Below, piece by piece: positions 46,030 through 54,972 of a stretch of DNA of 64,000 nucleotides; within the stretch, counting starts at the first letter, position 1, and each line of letters opens with the position of its first letter. The stretch is from contig NZ_CP108430.1 in the NCBI RefSeq assembly GCF_041435335.1, positions 4,495,501 through 4,559,500 of the forward strand, written 5' to 3'. Position numbers and translations under genes: made by a program. A model generated the notes under the pieces. It saw only the letters and a program-made list of their open reading frames with translations, was not told the origin of the DNA and did no database searches. The stretch comes from Streptomyces sp. NBC_01283 (GTDB lineage: Bacteria; Actinomycetota; Actinomycetes; Streptomycetales; Streptomycetaceae).

Positions 46030-47058
46030 ATGCGTGCCACCCGCCGTACCTTCCGCACCGCCGCCATCGCCACCGGGGCGATCGCCGCTCTCGCCGTCCC
46101 GACGACGGCGGCCTTCGCCGCCGACGCCCCGTCGAACCCGCAGGGTCAGGTCGCCGCGGGTGACCGGCCCGGCGCCTCGGACCAGGACGGGAACGGCCAG
46201 GATCAGACGGACCAGGACCACACCGACAAGGACCAGACGGACAACGGCCAGAAGGACAAGGACCAGGCCGACAAGGACCAGACGGACCAGGACAAGACCG
46301 ATCAGGACAAGTCCAAGGACCCGGAGACGCCGAAGCCCGGCAGCTGGGAGTCCAAGGGCACCACGGACCTCGGCAAGGGCTGGTCCGCCAAGGTCGACGT
46401 GAACGCGTCCGCCCGCAGCGCCAAGGCCGCCGTCACCCTCAACGGCAAGGCCAAGGGCTCCCTGGAGGCGTACATCAACCCGAAGACCACCAAGATCGAC
46501 GGGAACACCTTCAAGCTCTCGGCGGACGGCACCATCACCCGCACCGGCGCCAAGCCGGTCCCGCCGAAGCCGCAGCCCAAGCCGAAGCCGGACCACAAGC
46601 GCCACCTGGTCCACCAGTACACGAACCTCGGCGGCACCGGCTTCGACGCGAAGGTCTACAAGACCAAGGCCGGCTACGAGGCCGACATGATCGCCAAGTC
46701 CACCGACACCGGCAAGAAGGTCGTCTGGGACACGATCAAGCAGTCCGGCCACAAGCCCGCGTACGGGCAGCACAACGGCGCGCACTTCGTGCTCAACCCG
46801 GACGGCACCATGAAGGGCTGGACCGAGGGCAAGACCCACGGCAACGGCAACACCGGTCACGGCCAGAAGCCGCAGGTCCAGGTCCAGCCGAAGAACGGCG
46901 CCTCCCACGTCGTCCCGAAGGGCGGCGTCAAGGCCGGGGCCGACGGCATGTCCCCGGCAGGCGACAGCGCCCCCCTGATGGCGGCGGGCGGCGGCATGGC
47001 GGCACTCGGTGCGGCGGGCCTCGGCTTCGCGCTGTACCGCCGCAAGCAGAACAACTGA
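46030..47058 (+). CDS. Charged-repeat surface protein with C-terminal membrane anchor
   Basis: 342 residues from ATG 46030. Signal peptide ends near AAFAADAP (about 31). Residues 45-100 are a low-complexity Asp/Lys/Gln/Thr tract with the recurring triplets DKDQTD and DQDK. A globular region (105-250) and a flexible His/Lys-rich part follow. At the C-terminus a membrane helix (PLMAAGGGMAALGAAGLGF) is followed by the basic tail YRRKQNN. That is the layout of a sortase substrate, but no LPxTG or LAxTG precedes the helix. A wall-spanning anchored protein is inferred. Confidence 0.78.
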   Translation: MRATRRTFRTAAIATGAIAALAVPTTAAFAADAPSNPQGQVAAGDRPGASDQDGNGQDQTDQDHTDKDQTDNGQKDKDQADKDQTDQDKTDQDKSKDPETPKPGSWESKGTTDLGKGWSAKVDVNASARSAKAAVTLNGKAKGSLEAYINPKTTKIDGNTFKLSADGTITRTGAKPVPPKPQPKPKPDHKRHLVHQYTNLGGTGFDAKVYKTKAGYEADMIAKSTDTGKKVVWDTIKQSGHKPAYGQHNGAHFVLNPDGTMKGWTEGKTHGNGNTGHGQKPQVQVQPKNGASHVVPKGGVKAGADGMSPAGDSAPLMAAGGGMAALGAAGLGFALYRRKQNN

Positions 47059-47083
47059 CGTCGCGGCAGCGGCGGTACGACGA

Positions 47084-47114
47084 TGGGGCACCCCCTGGGA
47101 GAGGGGGTGCCCCA
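47084..47114. terminator. Bidirectional hairpin terminator
   Basis: A perfect 13-bp stem (TGGGGCACCCCCT and its complement) with a 5-base loop. Confidence 0.8.
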
Positions 47115-47143
47115 AGACGCGTACGTGGTCGTGCTCGGCCTGC

Positions 47144-49252
47144 TCAGACGCCGATGTCGCAGCCGTCCTTGCGCCACACGGAGACGACCGACGGCCGGAC
47201 GATCTTACCGGCGCCGTCGGGCCACGCGCTCGCGGGCTTCTCGACGGACGCGCCGTCGACCTCGCCCGGGTGCTGCACCGAGACGAGCACGCGACGGTCC
47301 TGGACCAGCGGGCCACAGGTCTCCGCGCCCGTCGGCATGGTCAGGAACTGCTTGAGCTCACCGCGCCGGTCACCCTTGGTCGCGACGCCGAACAGGCCGT
47401 CGTGCGAGCCGAGTTGGTTGCCGTCCGTCGAGATCCACAGGTTGCCGTGCGGGTCGAAGGCGACGTTGTCCGGGCAGGAGATCGGGCTGACCTTGTCCTT
47501 CGGGAAGCCCGCGAAGTACGTGGCCGGGTCCTCCGGGTCACCCGCGACCAGGAAGAGCGACCAGGCGAAGGTCGTCGACTCCGGGCGGTTGCGGCGCTCG
47601 GTGAGCTCCAGGATCTGCCCGTGCTTGTTGAGGTTGCGCGGGTTGGCCTCGTCGGCCGGGGCCTTGCCCGCCTTGCCGCGGTCGGAGTTGTTCGTGAGCG
47701 CGACGTACACCTTGCCGGTGTGCGGCGACGGCTCGATGTCCTCGGGGCGGTCCATCTTGGTGGCGCCGACCTTGTCACCGGCCTGGCGCGTGAAGACGTA
47801 CACCTCTTCGGCGGTCATGCCCTCGACGTGCGAGACGGCGTGGCCCTTGGGGCCCGCGGTGGCGAGCGGGATCCAGACGCCGCTGCCGTCGAACTCGCCG
47901 TCGGCGGGCAGCTTGCCGGTGCCGTCGATGTCACCGGCGGGGGAGTCGCCGGTCAGCTTGGCTACGTACAGCGTGCCCTCGTCGAGGAGCGTGAGGTTGT
48001 GCGCGTGCGCGGCACGGGACGAGCCCTTGGCGACGTGCTTGCTGCTGACGAACTTGTAGAAGTAGTCGAACTTCTCGTCATCGCCCATGTAGACCACCGG
48101 GCGGCCGTCGTGCGTCAGGCGCGGCTGCGCGGCCTCGTGCTTGAAGCGGCCGAGCGCGGTGCGCTTGCGCGGGGTCGAGTCGGGGTCGTACGGGTCGAGT
48201 TCGACGACCCAGCCGAAGCGGTTGGCCTCGTTGGGCTCCTTGGCGAGGTCGAAGCGGTCGTCGAACCGCTCCCACTTGCGCTCGGACGCGGCGCCGATGA
48301 CGCCGTAGCGCTTGAGGCGCGCGGCGGCGGTGGGGTCGGTGACCTTCTCGGCGTTGGCGAAGTACTGGTTGAAGTTCTCCTCGCCGTGCAGGGTCGTGCC
48401 CCACGGGGTGGTGCCGCCCGAGCAGTTGTTCAGGGTGCCGAGGACGGTGGTGCCGCGCGGGTCGGCCTTCGTCCGGACGAACGCGCTGCCCGCGGCGGGG
48501 CCGCTGAGCCGGAACTCGCTGGTGGCGGTGAGACGGCGGTTGAGCTGGTGGCGCGTGACGGCGGCCAGCTTCCCGCTCCTGCGCTCCTCCTCGACGACCA
48601 CGACGGAGAGGCCGTGGGCGGCCCAGGCGATCTCGACCTGCTCGCGGGTGGGGTTGGCGGCGTCATACCCCTTGAACATCAGAATCTCGTCGGTGTACTC
48701 GTGATTGGCCACGAGGACCTGACGCCCGCGCTCGCGGTGCAGCGGCAGGAGGCTCAGGAAGTCGTTGTTGTAGCCGAACTGTCCGGCCTGCGCCTTCGCG
48801 GTCTGCTTGTCCGCGTCGAAGGCGGGGGCACCGCGGAGGATGGGCTCGCCCCAGCGGATGACGACGTTCTGGGCGTAGCCGTCCGGGATCGTCACGGAGT
48901 CGGCGGTGTTGGGCGCTACGGGCGTGAAGCGAAGGCCGCGCGCTCCCTTTTTGCTCTTGTTGCTCTTGTCGCTCGTCGGCGCCGCCGGTTTCCCGGCCGC
49001 GGCGGCGGCCTCGGGGGCGGCGGGGCCCGCGAGTACGGCGCCGCCCGCGGCGGTCGCCACGGTCACGACGGCGGCGGCGCGCATCATGGAGCGGCGGCTG
49101 AGCGCGCCGGCTATGACGTCACCGACGTACTCGTTGTCGCTGGTGTTGGGCACCTCGTGGAAGCAGGCATCACCACACCGGAACCGGCAGGTCATGGCGG
49201 AACGGCCGCCGCTCCCCTGGTGCGAGGTGATGATCGGCAGCAGCTTGGGCAC
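47144..49252 (-). CDS. PhoX-like Tat-exported phosphatase
   Basis: 702 residues from GTG 49252 (GGAGG four bases upstream). A Tat signal with SRRSMMRAA begins at 52, after an unusually long n-region of 50 residues containing three Cys (CRFRCGDAC). The mature part is a PhoX/DUF839 propeller: APNTADSVTIPDGYAQNVVI, GYNNDFLSLLP, NNCSGGTTPWGTTLHGEENF, and later PDNVAFDPHGNLWISTDG. PhoX phosphatases use iron and calcium and are often phosphate-regulated. No PHO box was identified upstream. Confidence 0.92.
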   Translation of the reverse strand: MPKLLPIITSHQGSGGRSAMTCRFRCGDACFHEVPNTSDNEYVGDVIAGALSRRSMMRAAAVVTVATAAGGAVLAGPAAPEAAAAAGKPAAPTSDKSNKSKKGARGLRFTPVAPNTADSVTIPDGYAQNVVIRWGEPILRGAPAFDADKQTAKAQAGQFGYNNDFLSLLPLHRERGRQVLVANHEYTDEILMFKGYDAANPTREQVEIAWAAHGLSVVVVEEERRSGKLAAVTRHQLNRRLTATSEFRLSGPAAGSAFVRTKADPRGTTVLGTLNNCSGGTTPWGTTLHGEENFNQYFANAEKVTDPTAAARLKRYGVIGAASERKWERFDDRFDLAKEPNEANRFGWVVELDPYDPDSTPRKRTALGRFKHEAAQPRLTHDGRPVVYMGDDEKFDYFYKFVSSKHVAKGSSRAAHAHNLTLLDEGTLYVAKLTGDSPAGDIDGTGKLPADGEFDGSGVWIPLATAGPKGHAVSHVEGMTAEEVYVFTRQAGDKVGATKMDRPEDIEPSPHTGKVYVALTNNSDRGKAGKAPADEANPRNLNKHGQILELTERRNRPESTTFAWSLFLVAGDPEDPATYFAGFPKDKVSPISCPDNVAFDPHGNLWISTDGNQLGSHDGLFGVATKGDRRGELKQFLTMPTGAETCGPLVQDRRVLVSVQHPGEVDGASVEKPASAWPDGAGKIVRPSVVSVWRKDGCDIGV

Positions 49253-49498
49253 GTTTCCTCCGCTGGGTGGGCATGGCTTGATTCCGCCGTGACGCTAGGC
49301 GCGGAGGTCGGCAGGGCGACGGCCTGAGGGTGAACGGGAGGTGAATCGCGGGCGCACAGAGGGCAGTTGAGGTGCGTGTGCTCGGTGAGGGTGACGCTTG
49401 GGCGACCCTCACCAAGATCGCCTGTCGCGGCGGCTAACCTTACGTGTCCGCCCTGGCCAGGGGTTATCGGGAATCAACTCACGCGAAGGGGTGCACCC

Positions 49499-51004
49499 AT
49501 GGGCATTCTGAGTGTCCTGCGGAACGCGTTCGGACGGTCGTCACGCAAGGGGGATCAGGCTCCGGAGCCCGGGGCGAGCCTCCCGGAAGCTTCGGAGAGC
49601 CGGGAGACCCCGGGGGCCGGGGAGGCTTCGCTGACCGCGGAGACCTCTGAGGCTGCGGGGGCTGCGGAGGCCTCTGAGGCGGCCACCTCTTCCTCTGCCG
49701 CTTCCGCCACCTCTGCGACCGTTCCGGCGCCCTCGTCCGAGCGGGTGCCTCCGGCTGACGAGCCGAAGGCGACGGTTCCCGGACCGTCGTCCGAGCCTTC
49801 GCCTTCGGCGGTGGACGATCTCGTCGCGGCGGCGTTCGACCGCGACCGCGTGACGGTGCCGGCACCTTCGCCGGAGCCGACGCCTGAGCCTCAGCCTTCG
49901 AAGGCTGAGGCTGCCCCCGAGGTCGAGGCGGAGGCCCCCGAGGCCCCCGAGGCGGTGGAGCCGGAGGCCCCCGAGGCCGTGGAGCCGGAGGTCGAGGCCG
50001 TCGCCCCGGAGCCCGAGGCGGCGGAGGCCCCCGAGGCCGTGGAGCCGGAGGTCGAGGCCGTCGCCCCGGAGCCCGAGGCGGCGGAGGCCCCCGAGACCGT
50101 GGAACCGGAGGTCGAGGCCGTCGCCCCGGAGCCCGAGGCGGAGCCCACGGCGGTTGTCGCGGACGCCGCTGACCCGGAACCGTCAGTTGTGCCCACCCGT
50201 CCCGCCCAGCGGGACGAATGCCCACAACAAGCGACCCCCACTGCCGCCGAGGCCGAGCCAGTGGACGAGCCCGCCGCCGCTGCGGCGGACGCCCCCGTGG
50301 CGGAGGAGGCGCCGGTCGCCCCCGCCACCCCCGCGAAGCCCGCTCTCAGTGCTGCGAAGTTGAAGAATCGGGCCCCTGGGCTCGTCAGTGCGTACAAGGC
50401 CGCCGGGCAGGCCCTGCAGAAGCGGGAGCTCACCGGGGTGCGCGCCCCCGTCTACCTCGTACTGGACCGCTCCGGGTCCATGCGCTCGTACTACAAGGAC
50501 GGCTCCGCCCAGAGCCTGGGCGAGCAGGTGCTGGCCCTGGCCGCGCACACCGCCCCCGACCCCGAGGCCCCCACCGTCCACGTCGTCCTCTTCTCCACCG
50601 AGATCGACGGCACCGGCACCCTCACGCTCCCCGAGCACGAGGGCCGCGTCGACGAGCTGCACGCGGCGGCGGGCCGCATGGGCCGCACCAGCTACCACGC
50701 CGCGATCGAAGAGGTCGTGGCCCACTACGAGAAGTCGGAGCACAAGGGCGAGCCCGCCCTCGTCGTCTTCCAGACGGACGGCCCCCCGGACGCGAAGGGC
50801 CCCGCCAACCAGGCTCTCGCGGACGCGGCCAAGCACCCCCTCTTCTTCCAGTTCGTCGCGTTCGGCGAGCACGAGGCGAAGGGCTTCGACTACCTCCGCA
50901 AGCTGAAGGCGGAGAACGCCGCCTTCTTCCACGCGGGCCCCACCCCCCGCGAGCTCACGGACGCGGAGCTGTACGAGGGCCTGCTGGCGGCCTGGCGCCC
51001 GTAG
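49499..51004 (+). CDS. VWA-domain protein with acidic repeat region
   Basis: 501 residues from ATG 49499 (AAGGGG nine bases upstream). Residues 1-280 are Glu/Pro/Ala-rich, and about 161-214 repeat the 20-residue unit [21 protein letters not shown] von Willebrand factor A domain occupies the C-terminal half; its metal site is DRSGSM with Asp323, Ser325 and Ser327. The closest relatives are TerF/TerY-like VWA proteins of the tellurite/stress group, which are cytosolic. No signal peptide is seen. Ends at a perfect hairpin before metG. Confidence 0.87.
   Translation: MGILSVLRNAFGRSSRKGDQAPEPGASLPEASESRETPGAGEASLTAETSEAAGAAEASEAATSSSAASATSATVPAPSSERVPPADEPKATVPGPSSEPSPSAVDDLVAAAFDRDRVTVPAPSPEPTPEPQPSKAEAAPEVEAEAPEAPEAVEPEAPEAVEPEVEAVAPEPEAAEAPEAVEPEVEAVAPEPEAAEAPETVEPEVEAVAPEPEAEPTAVVADAADPEPSVVPTRPAQRDECPQQATPTAAEAEPVDEPAAAAADAPVAEEAPVAPATPAKPALSAAKLKNRAPGLVSAYKAAGQALQKRELTGVRAPVYLVLDRSGSMRSYYKDGSAQSLGEQVLALAAHTAPDPEAPTVHVVLFSTEIDGTGTLTLPEHEGRVDELHAAAGRMGRTSYHAAIEEVVAHYEKSEHKGEPALVVFQTDGPPDAKGPANQALADAAKHPLFFQFVAFGEHEAKGFDYLRKLKAENAAFFHAGPTPRELTDAELYEGLLAAWRP
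49981..50140 (+). repeat. 60-bp in-frame tandem repeat in the VWA gene
   Basis: Units at 49981-50040, 50041-50100 and 50101-50140 (partial) differ at only a few bases, for example GGCCGT against GACCGT at the end of the unit. They encode 20-residue acidic repeats. Confidence 0.92.
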
Positions 51005-51014
51005 TCAGGAGTGA

Positions 51015-51044
51015 CAGGGGGTGGACCGCCGGGTCCACCCCCTG
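51015..51044 (+). terminator. Hairpin terminator
   Basis: A perfect 12-bp stem (CAGGGGGTGGAC and its complement) with a 6-base loop, 11 bases past the VWA stop. Confidence 0.8.
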
Positions 51045-51076
51045 GAATCGAGGTGAATCGCCCGCTCCATGGCCGT

Positions 51077-51082
51077 TAGGAT
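51077..51082 (+). promoter_or_regulatory. -10 box for leaderless metG
   Basis: TAGGAT lies 7 bases before the metG ATG at 51090; no ribosome binding site lies between. Confidence 0.5.
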
Positions 51083-51089
51083 TTCGACC

Positions 51090-52721
51090 ATGGCGGCCAC
51101 TGGATCCGAGAAGCAGGGAGCGGGCGAGAACGCGAAGGCGTTCTACGTCTCGACCCCTATCTACTACGTAAACGACGCTCCTCACCTGGGCCACGCCTAC
51201 ACGACCGTTGCAGGGGACGTGCTCACGCGCTGGCACCGTCAGCGCGGCGAGAAGGTGTGGTACCTCACCGGCACGGACGAGCACGGTCAGAAGATCATGC
51301 GCACTGCCGAGGCGAACGACGTCACGCCCCAGGAGTGGTGCGACAAGCTCGTGGACGAGGCCTGGCGGCCTCTCTGGGAGCACCTGAACATCGCGAACGA
51401 CGACTTCATCCGCACGACGGAGAAGCGTCACACGGACCGCGTGCAGGAGTTCGTCCAGGATCTCTTCGACAAGGGCGAGATCTACAAGGGCGGCTACGAA
51501 GGCCCGTACTGCGTGGGCTGTGAGGAGTACAAGCTCCCCGGCGACCTGATCGACGGCGAGGCCGGGAGCGAGTTCGAGGGGCAGAAGCTCTGCCCCATCC
51601 ACAAGAAGCCGGTGGAGCTCCTCAAGGAGGAGAACTACTTCTTCAAGCTCAGCGAGTACGGCCCCAAGCTCCTCGCCCACTACGAGGCGAACCCCGACTT
51701 CATCCAGCCGGAGTCGGCGCGCAACGAGGTCGTGAACTTCGTCAAGCAGGGCCTGCAGGACCTGTCGATCTCGCGCTCGACGTTCGACTGGGGCGTCAAG
51801 GTCCCGTGGGACGACAAGCACGTCATCTACGTCTGGATCGACGCTCTCCTCAACTACGCCACGGCCGTCGGCTACGGCGCGGACGAGGAAAAGTTCAAGT
51901 CAACGTTCCCCGCCGACGTCCACCTCGTCGGCAAGGACATCCTCCGCTTCCACGCGGTGATCTGGCCCGCGATGCTGATGGCGCAGGGTCTGCCGCTGCC
52001 GGGCCGCGTCGCGGCCAACGGCTGGCTGATGGTCGGCGGCGAGAAGATGTCGAAGTCGAACCTGACGGGCATCAAGCCGCAGGACCTCACCTCGCACTTC
52101 GGCGTCGACGCGTACCGCTGGTACTTCCTGCGTGCCATCGCGTTCGGACAGGACGGCTCGTTCTCGTGGGAGGACTTCACCGCCCGCTACACGAGCGAGC
52201 TCGCGAACGACTACGGAAACCTCGCCTCGCGCGTGGCGGCCATGGTCGGCAAGTACTTCGGCGGCGCGCTTCCCGAGGCGACGGCGGTCGGTGCCGCGGA
52301 GCAGGCGGTCCAGGAAGGCCTGGCCAAGGCGGTCGCGACGGCCGACCTGAAGATCGGCGAGGAGCTGGACTTCCAGGGCGGCATCCTGGCGGTCTTCGCC
52401 TTCGTCAAGCAGGTCAACGGCTACATCACGGAGCAGGAGCCGTGGAAGGTGGCCAAGGACGAGTCGCCGGAGGGCCAGGCCCGCCTGGCGACGATCCTCT
52501 ACACGGCCGCGGAGTCGCTGCGCGCCGTGGCCGTCCTGCTCAACTCGATCATGCCGGAGACCTCGCAGAAGCTGTGGGACTCGCTCGGCGCCGAGGCCTC
52601 GCTGGGCGCCCTCGCCGACCAGCAGGTCCAGTCCGCGGGCACGTGGGGCCAGCTCCCGGTGGGCGCGACGGTGACGAAGGGCGCGGTGCTGTTCCCGCGC
52701 CTGGAGGAGCCGAAGGCCTGA
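51090..52721 (+). CDS. metG: Methionyl-tRNA synthetase
   Basis: 543 residues from ATG 51090; a start 21 bases further upstream has less support. HIGH motif as HLGH (32-35) and KMSKS at 319-323. One zinc-type finger (CVGCEEYK, later CPIH; Cys141, Cys144, Cys168, His171) is in the connective domain. The length and lack of a C-terminal tRNA-binding fusion match the shorter MetG type. Charges tRNA-Met. Likely a leaderless message. Confidence 0.97.
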   Translation: MAATGSEKQGAGENAKAFYVSTPIYYVNDAPHLGHAYTTVAGDVLTRWHRQRGEKVWYLTGTDEHGQKIMRTAEANDVTPQEWCDKLVDEAWRPLWEHLNIANDDFIRTTEKRHTDRVQEFVQDLFDKGEIYKGGYEGPYCVGCEEYKLPGDLIDGEAGSEFEGQKLCPIHKKPVELLKEENYFFKLSEYGPKLLAHYEANPDFIQPESARNEVVNFVKQGLQDLSISRSTFDWGVKVPWDDKHVIYVWIDALLNYATAVGYGADEEKFKSTFPADVHLVGKDILRFHAVIWPAMLMAQGLPLPGRVAANGWLMVGGEKMSKSNLTGIKPQDLTSHFGVDAYRWYFLRAIAFGQDGSFSWEDFTARYTSELANDYGNLASRVAAMVGKYFGGALPEATAVGAAEQAVQEGLAKAVATADLKIGEELDFQGGILAVFAFVKQVNGYITEQEPWKVAKDESPEGQARLATILYTAAESLRAVAVLLNSIMPETSQKLWDSLGAEASLGALADQQVQSAGTWGQLPVGATVTKGAVLFPRLEEPKA

Positions 52722-52731
52722 GCGCATGCAG

Positions 52732-52779
52732 GAAAGTCCCGGTGCCCACCCGTGATTACGGGTGGGCACCGGGACTTTC
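52732..52779 (+). terminator. metG terminator
   Basis: A perfect 22-bp stem beginning GAAAGTCCCGGTGCCCACCC with loop GATT lies 11 bases past the stop. Confidence 0.9.
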
Positions 52780-52910
52780 TCGCATCTCGGGCCACCGGAT
52801 GCGCGCCGCCGGACCTCTGCTTCTTGCCCAACTTGGCTGATTCATGCGGGTCAAATAGCGATACCGATCACATTCGACCAGAACTCACGTCGTCTTCACA
52901 TCTTCATACG

Positions 52911-52916
52911 TACGCT
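52911..52916 (+). promoter_or_regulatory. -10 box for a leaderless transcript
   Basis: TACGCT lies 7 bases before the ATG at 52924. Confidence 0.4.
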
Positions 52917-52923
52917 TCACTGT

Positions 52924-53109
52924 ATGACCACGACTCCCGGCACCCCCGACCGGCCGCGCCCCGCGGCCGAGGTGAACGAGGAGATACGTGCGCTCTGGCT
53001 GCGCACCGGCGGATATCTTCGCCCCGAGCAACACCTTGAGTACGAAAAGCTGGTGGCGGAGTGGGCCGAGGCGACCGCCGATGCGGCGTCGCACTCACCG
53101 GCCGTGTGA
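52924..53109 (+). CDS. 61-aa conserved hypothetical protein
   Basis: ATG 52924 lies 7 bases after TACGCT, which suggests a leaderless message. The product (AEVNEEIRALWLRTGGYL, then PEQHLEYEKLVAEWAEAT) is a small helical protein of a type found widely in Streptomyces, without signal peptide. It lies alone between metG and a convergent TetR gene. Role unknown. Confidence 0.65.
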   Translation: MTTTPGTPDRPRPAAEVNEEIRALWLRTGGYLRPEQHLEYEKLVAEWAEATADAASHSPAV

Positions 53110-53277
53110 GCGAACGGCGTGAGCCGGACGCGACGGGATTCAACAACCGAGCGGCTCGCATGAGCCACCCGCGACGCGATGCGACAACGGCGGCACAGCG
53201 GCACCTTTCGCCCTCCACGTGAACCGCCGCCCCGCGGGCCGGATCGCGCCTTGCGCCGACTGGTTCGGTCAGCAGCC

Positions 53278-53886
53278 TCAGCCGCCCGCTTCGACCTCGT
53301 ACGACCCCACGAGCCGCGCCAACTGACGCCCCACGGCCCGTAGTGGCTCCTCGCTGCGGTTGACCTGGGCCGTGACCTCGGCTCCCTCGATGGCGCTGAT
53401 CACGGTGGTCGCCAGCTCCCGCGCGTCCCGCGCGGCGAAGCCCGCGCCGAGCAGCTTCTCCTCGACCAGCCGCTCCCAGCTCGCCAGCGCCGCCGCGCAC
53501 ACCCGCTGGATCTCCGAGTCCGTGCCCAGCGTCTCCAGGGCCGCGGCGGTGACGGGGCAGCCGTCGACCCAGCCCGACTCCCGCAGCCCCACGGCGAGTT
53601 CCGCCACGCAGGCCTCGATCGCGGCGCCGGGGGCGTCGACCGTGGTCAGCGCGTCGCGCAGCAGCACGGCGAACTCCTCGCCGCTGTGCGTGATCGCGGC
53701 CACCGCGACGGCCTCCTTCCCGCCGGGGAAGAAGTGGTAGACGGAGCCGAGCGTGGCCTCCGCGTCCTTCGCGATCTGCTTGATGCCGGTGCCGACATAG
53801 CCCTGACGCTGCAGCAGCCGTGCGGCGGCGATGACGATGCGGTCGCGGGTGCCGGTCGTTGCGGCTGCGCTGCTGGTCCGAGACAT
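53278..53886 (-). CDS. TetR-family repressor (LmrA/YxaF type)
   Basis: 202 residues from ATG 53886. The HTH covers about 14-60 (RDRIVIAAARLLQRQGYVGT, then LGSVYHFFPGGKEAVAV). The C-terminal all-helical domain matches the LmrA/YxaF-like group (GCPVTAAALET). It is divergent from the imine-reductase-like gene, with two direct copies of the operator-like TAGAGCG-Y-TCGTTC between them, so it most likely represses itself and that gene. Confidence 0.92.
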   Translation of the reverse strand: MSRTSSAAATTGTRDRIVIAAARLLQRQGYVGTGIKQIAKDAEATLGSVYHFFPGGKEAVAVAAITHSGEEFAVLLRDALTTVDAPGAAIEACVAELAVGLRESGWVDGCPVTAAALETLGTDSEIQRVCAAALASWERLVEEKLLGAGFAARDARELATTVISAIEGAEVTAQVNRSEEPLRAVGRQLARLVGSYEVEAGG

Positions 53887-53911
53887 GCGGCCACCTTACC
53901 TCCCATCTAAT

Positions 53912-53972
53912 TAGAGCGTTCGTTCCAGAGGCGTGCTACGTTTCCCGCATGCTCTAGATAGAGCGCTCGTTC
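53912..53972. promoter_or_regulatory. Two TetR operator-like sites
   Basis: TAGAGCGTTCGTTC (53912-53925) and TAGAGCGCTCGTTC (53959-53972) are direct repeats 47 bases apart. The second extends to the near-palindrome TAGAGCGCTCGTTCTA. One lies next to each divergent gene. Confidence 0.75.
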
Positions 53973-53990
53973 TAATCGTGGAGGTAAGAC

Positions 53991-54869
53991 GTGAACGCCA
54001 CTCCCGTCACTTTGATCGGACTCGGTCCCATGGGCCACGCGATGGCCACCGCCCTGCTCGACAAGGGCCATCAGGTCACCCTCTGGAACCGCACGGCGTC
54101 CCGCGCCGACGATCTGGTCGAGCGCGGCGCGACGCTCGCCGCGAGCCCCGAGGAGGCCGTCGCCGCCAACGAGTTGGTGATCCTCAGCCTCACGGACTAC
54201 GACGCGATGTACTCCGTACTGGGGCCGGCGGCAGCCGCCCTCTCCGGCCGGGTGATCGTCAACCTCAGCTCGGACACCCCGAAGAAGGCCCGCGAGGCGG
54301 CGGAATGGGCAGCCGGGCACGGTGCCGCCCACCTCACGGGAGGCGTGCTCGTGCCGCCCTCCGGCATCGGAAAGCCCGGGTCGTCGACGTTCTACAGCGG
54401 GCCGCGCGAGGCGTACGCGAAGCACCGCGCGACCCTTGAGGTGCTGACGGGCGAGACGGACTACCGGGGCGAGGACCCGGGCCTCGCGGCGCTGATGTAC
54501 CAGCTCAACATGGTCATCTTCTGGACCAGCGTCTCCAGCTACTGGTACGCGGTCGCGCTCGCCAAGGCCAACGGCCTGTCGGCCACGGACATCCTCCCGT
54601 ACGCCTCGCTGAACATGACCGGGATGCCGGAGTTCCTGTCCTTCTACTCGTCCCGCATCGACGCGGGCAACCACGAGGGCGACGTGGACCGTCTGGCGAT
54701 GGGCCTGGCCAGCATGCGGCACGTCGTGGACACCCACACCGACTCGGGGGTGGACGCCGCGCTGCCGACGGCGGTGGCGGACCTGTTCCGCCGCGGCATG
54801 GCCGCTGGCCACGCGGCGGACAGCTTCTCAAGCATCGTGGAACTGCTGGGGCAGGAGCAGCTTTCCTAG
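53991..54869 (+). CDS. Imine-reductase-like NAD(P)-dependent oxidoreductase
   Basis: 292 residues from GTG 53991 (GGAGG six bases upstream). Rossmann domain with LIGLGPMGHAMATALLDKG (GLGPMG at 10-15) and the phosphate-side LWNRTASRADDL, which favours NADPH. The C-terminal helical dimer domain (MYQLNMVIFWTSVSSYWYAV and later) resembles imine reductases/reductive aminases of the beta-hydroxyacid dehydrogenase superfamily rather than 3-hydroxyisobutyrate dehydrogenase, because the latter's catalytic Lys region is replaced. Substrate unknown. Controlled by the divergent TetR. Confidence 0.85.
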   Translation: MNATPVTLIGLGPMGHAMATALLDKGHQVTLWNRTASRADDLVERGATLAASPEEAVAANELVILSLTDYDAMYSVLGPAAAALSGRVIVNLSSDTPKKAREAAEWAAGHGAAHLTGGVLVPPSGIGKPGSSTFYSGPREAYAKHRATLEVLTGETDYRGEDPGLAALMYQLNMVIFWTSVSSYWYAVALAKANGLSATDILPYASLNMTGMPEFLSFYSSRIDAGNHEGDVDRLAMGLASMRHVVDTHTDSGVDAALPTAVADLFRRGMAAGHAADSFSSIVELLGQEQLS

Positions 54870-54922
54870 GCTTTCCCAGGGGCCGCCGCTACGTCCCGTC
54901 GTGCGTCACGTCCCCACAGGAA

Positions 54923-54952
54923 AGGGCCCGGAACCGAACGGTTCCGGGCCCT
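54923..54952. terminator. Bidirectional hairpin terminator
   Basis: A perfect 13-bp stem (AGGGCCCGGAACC and its complement) with loop GAAC lies between the convergent oxidoreductase and aspS genes. Confidence 0.85.
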
Positions 54953-54972
54953 CGACTGGTCAGCTGCCAGGG

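Noticed and set aside
46030..47058. Canonical sortase substrate
   Set aside because: No LPxTG or LAxTG before the C-terminal helix.
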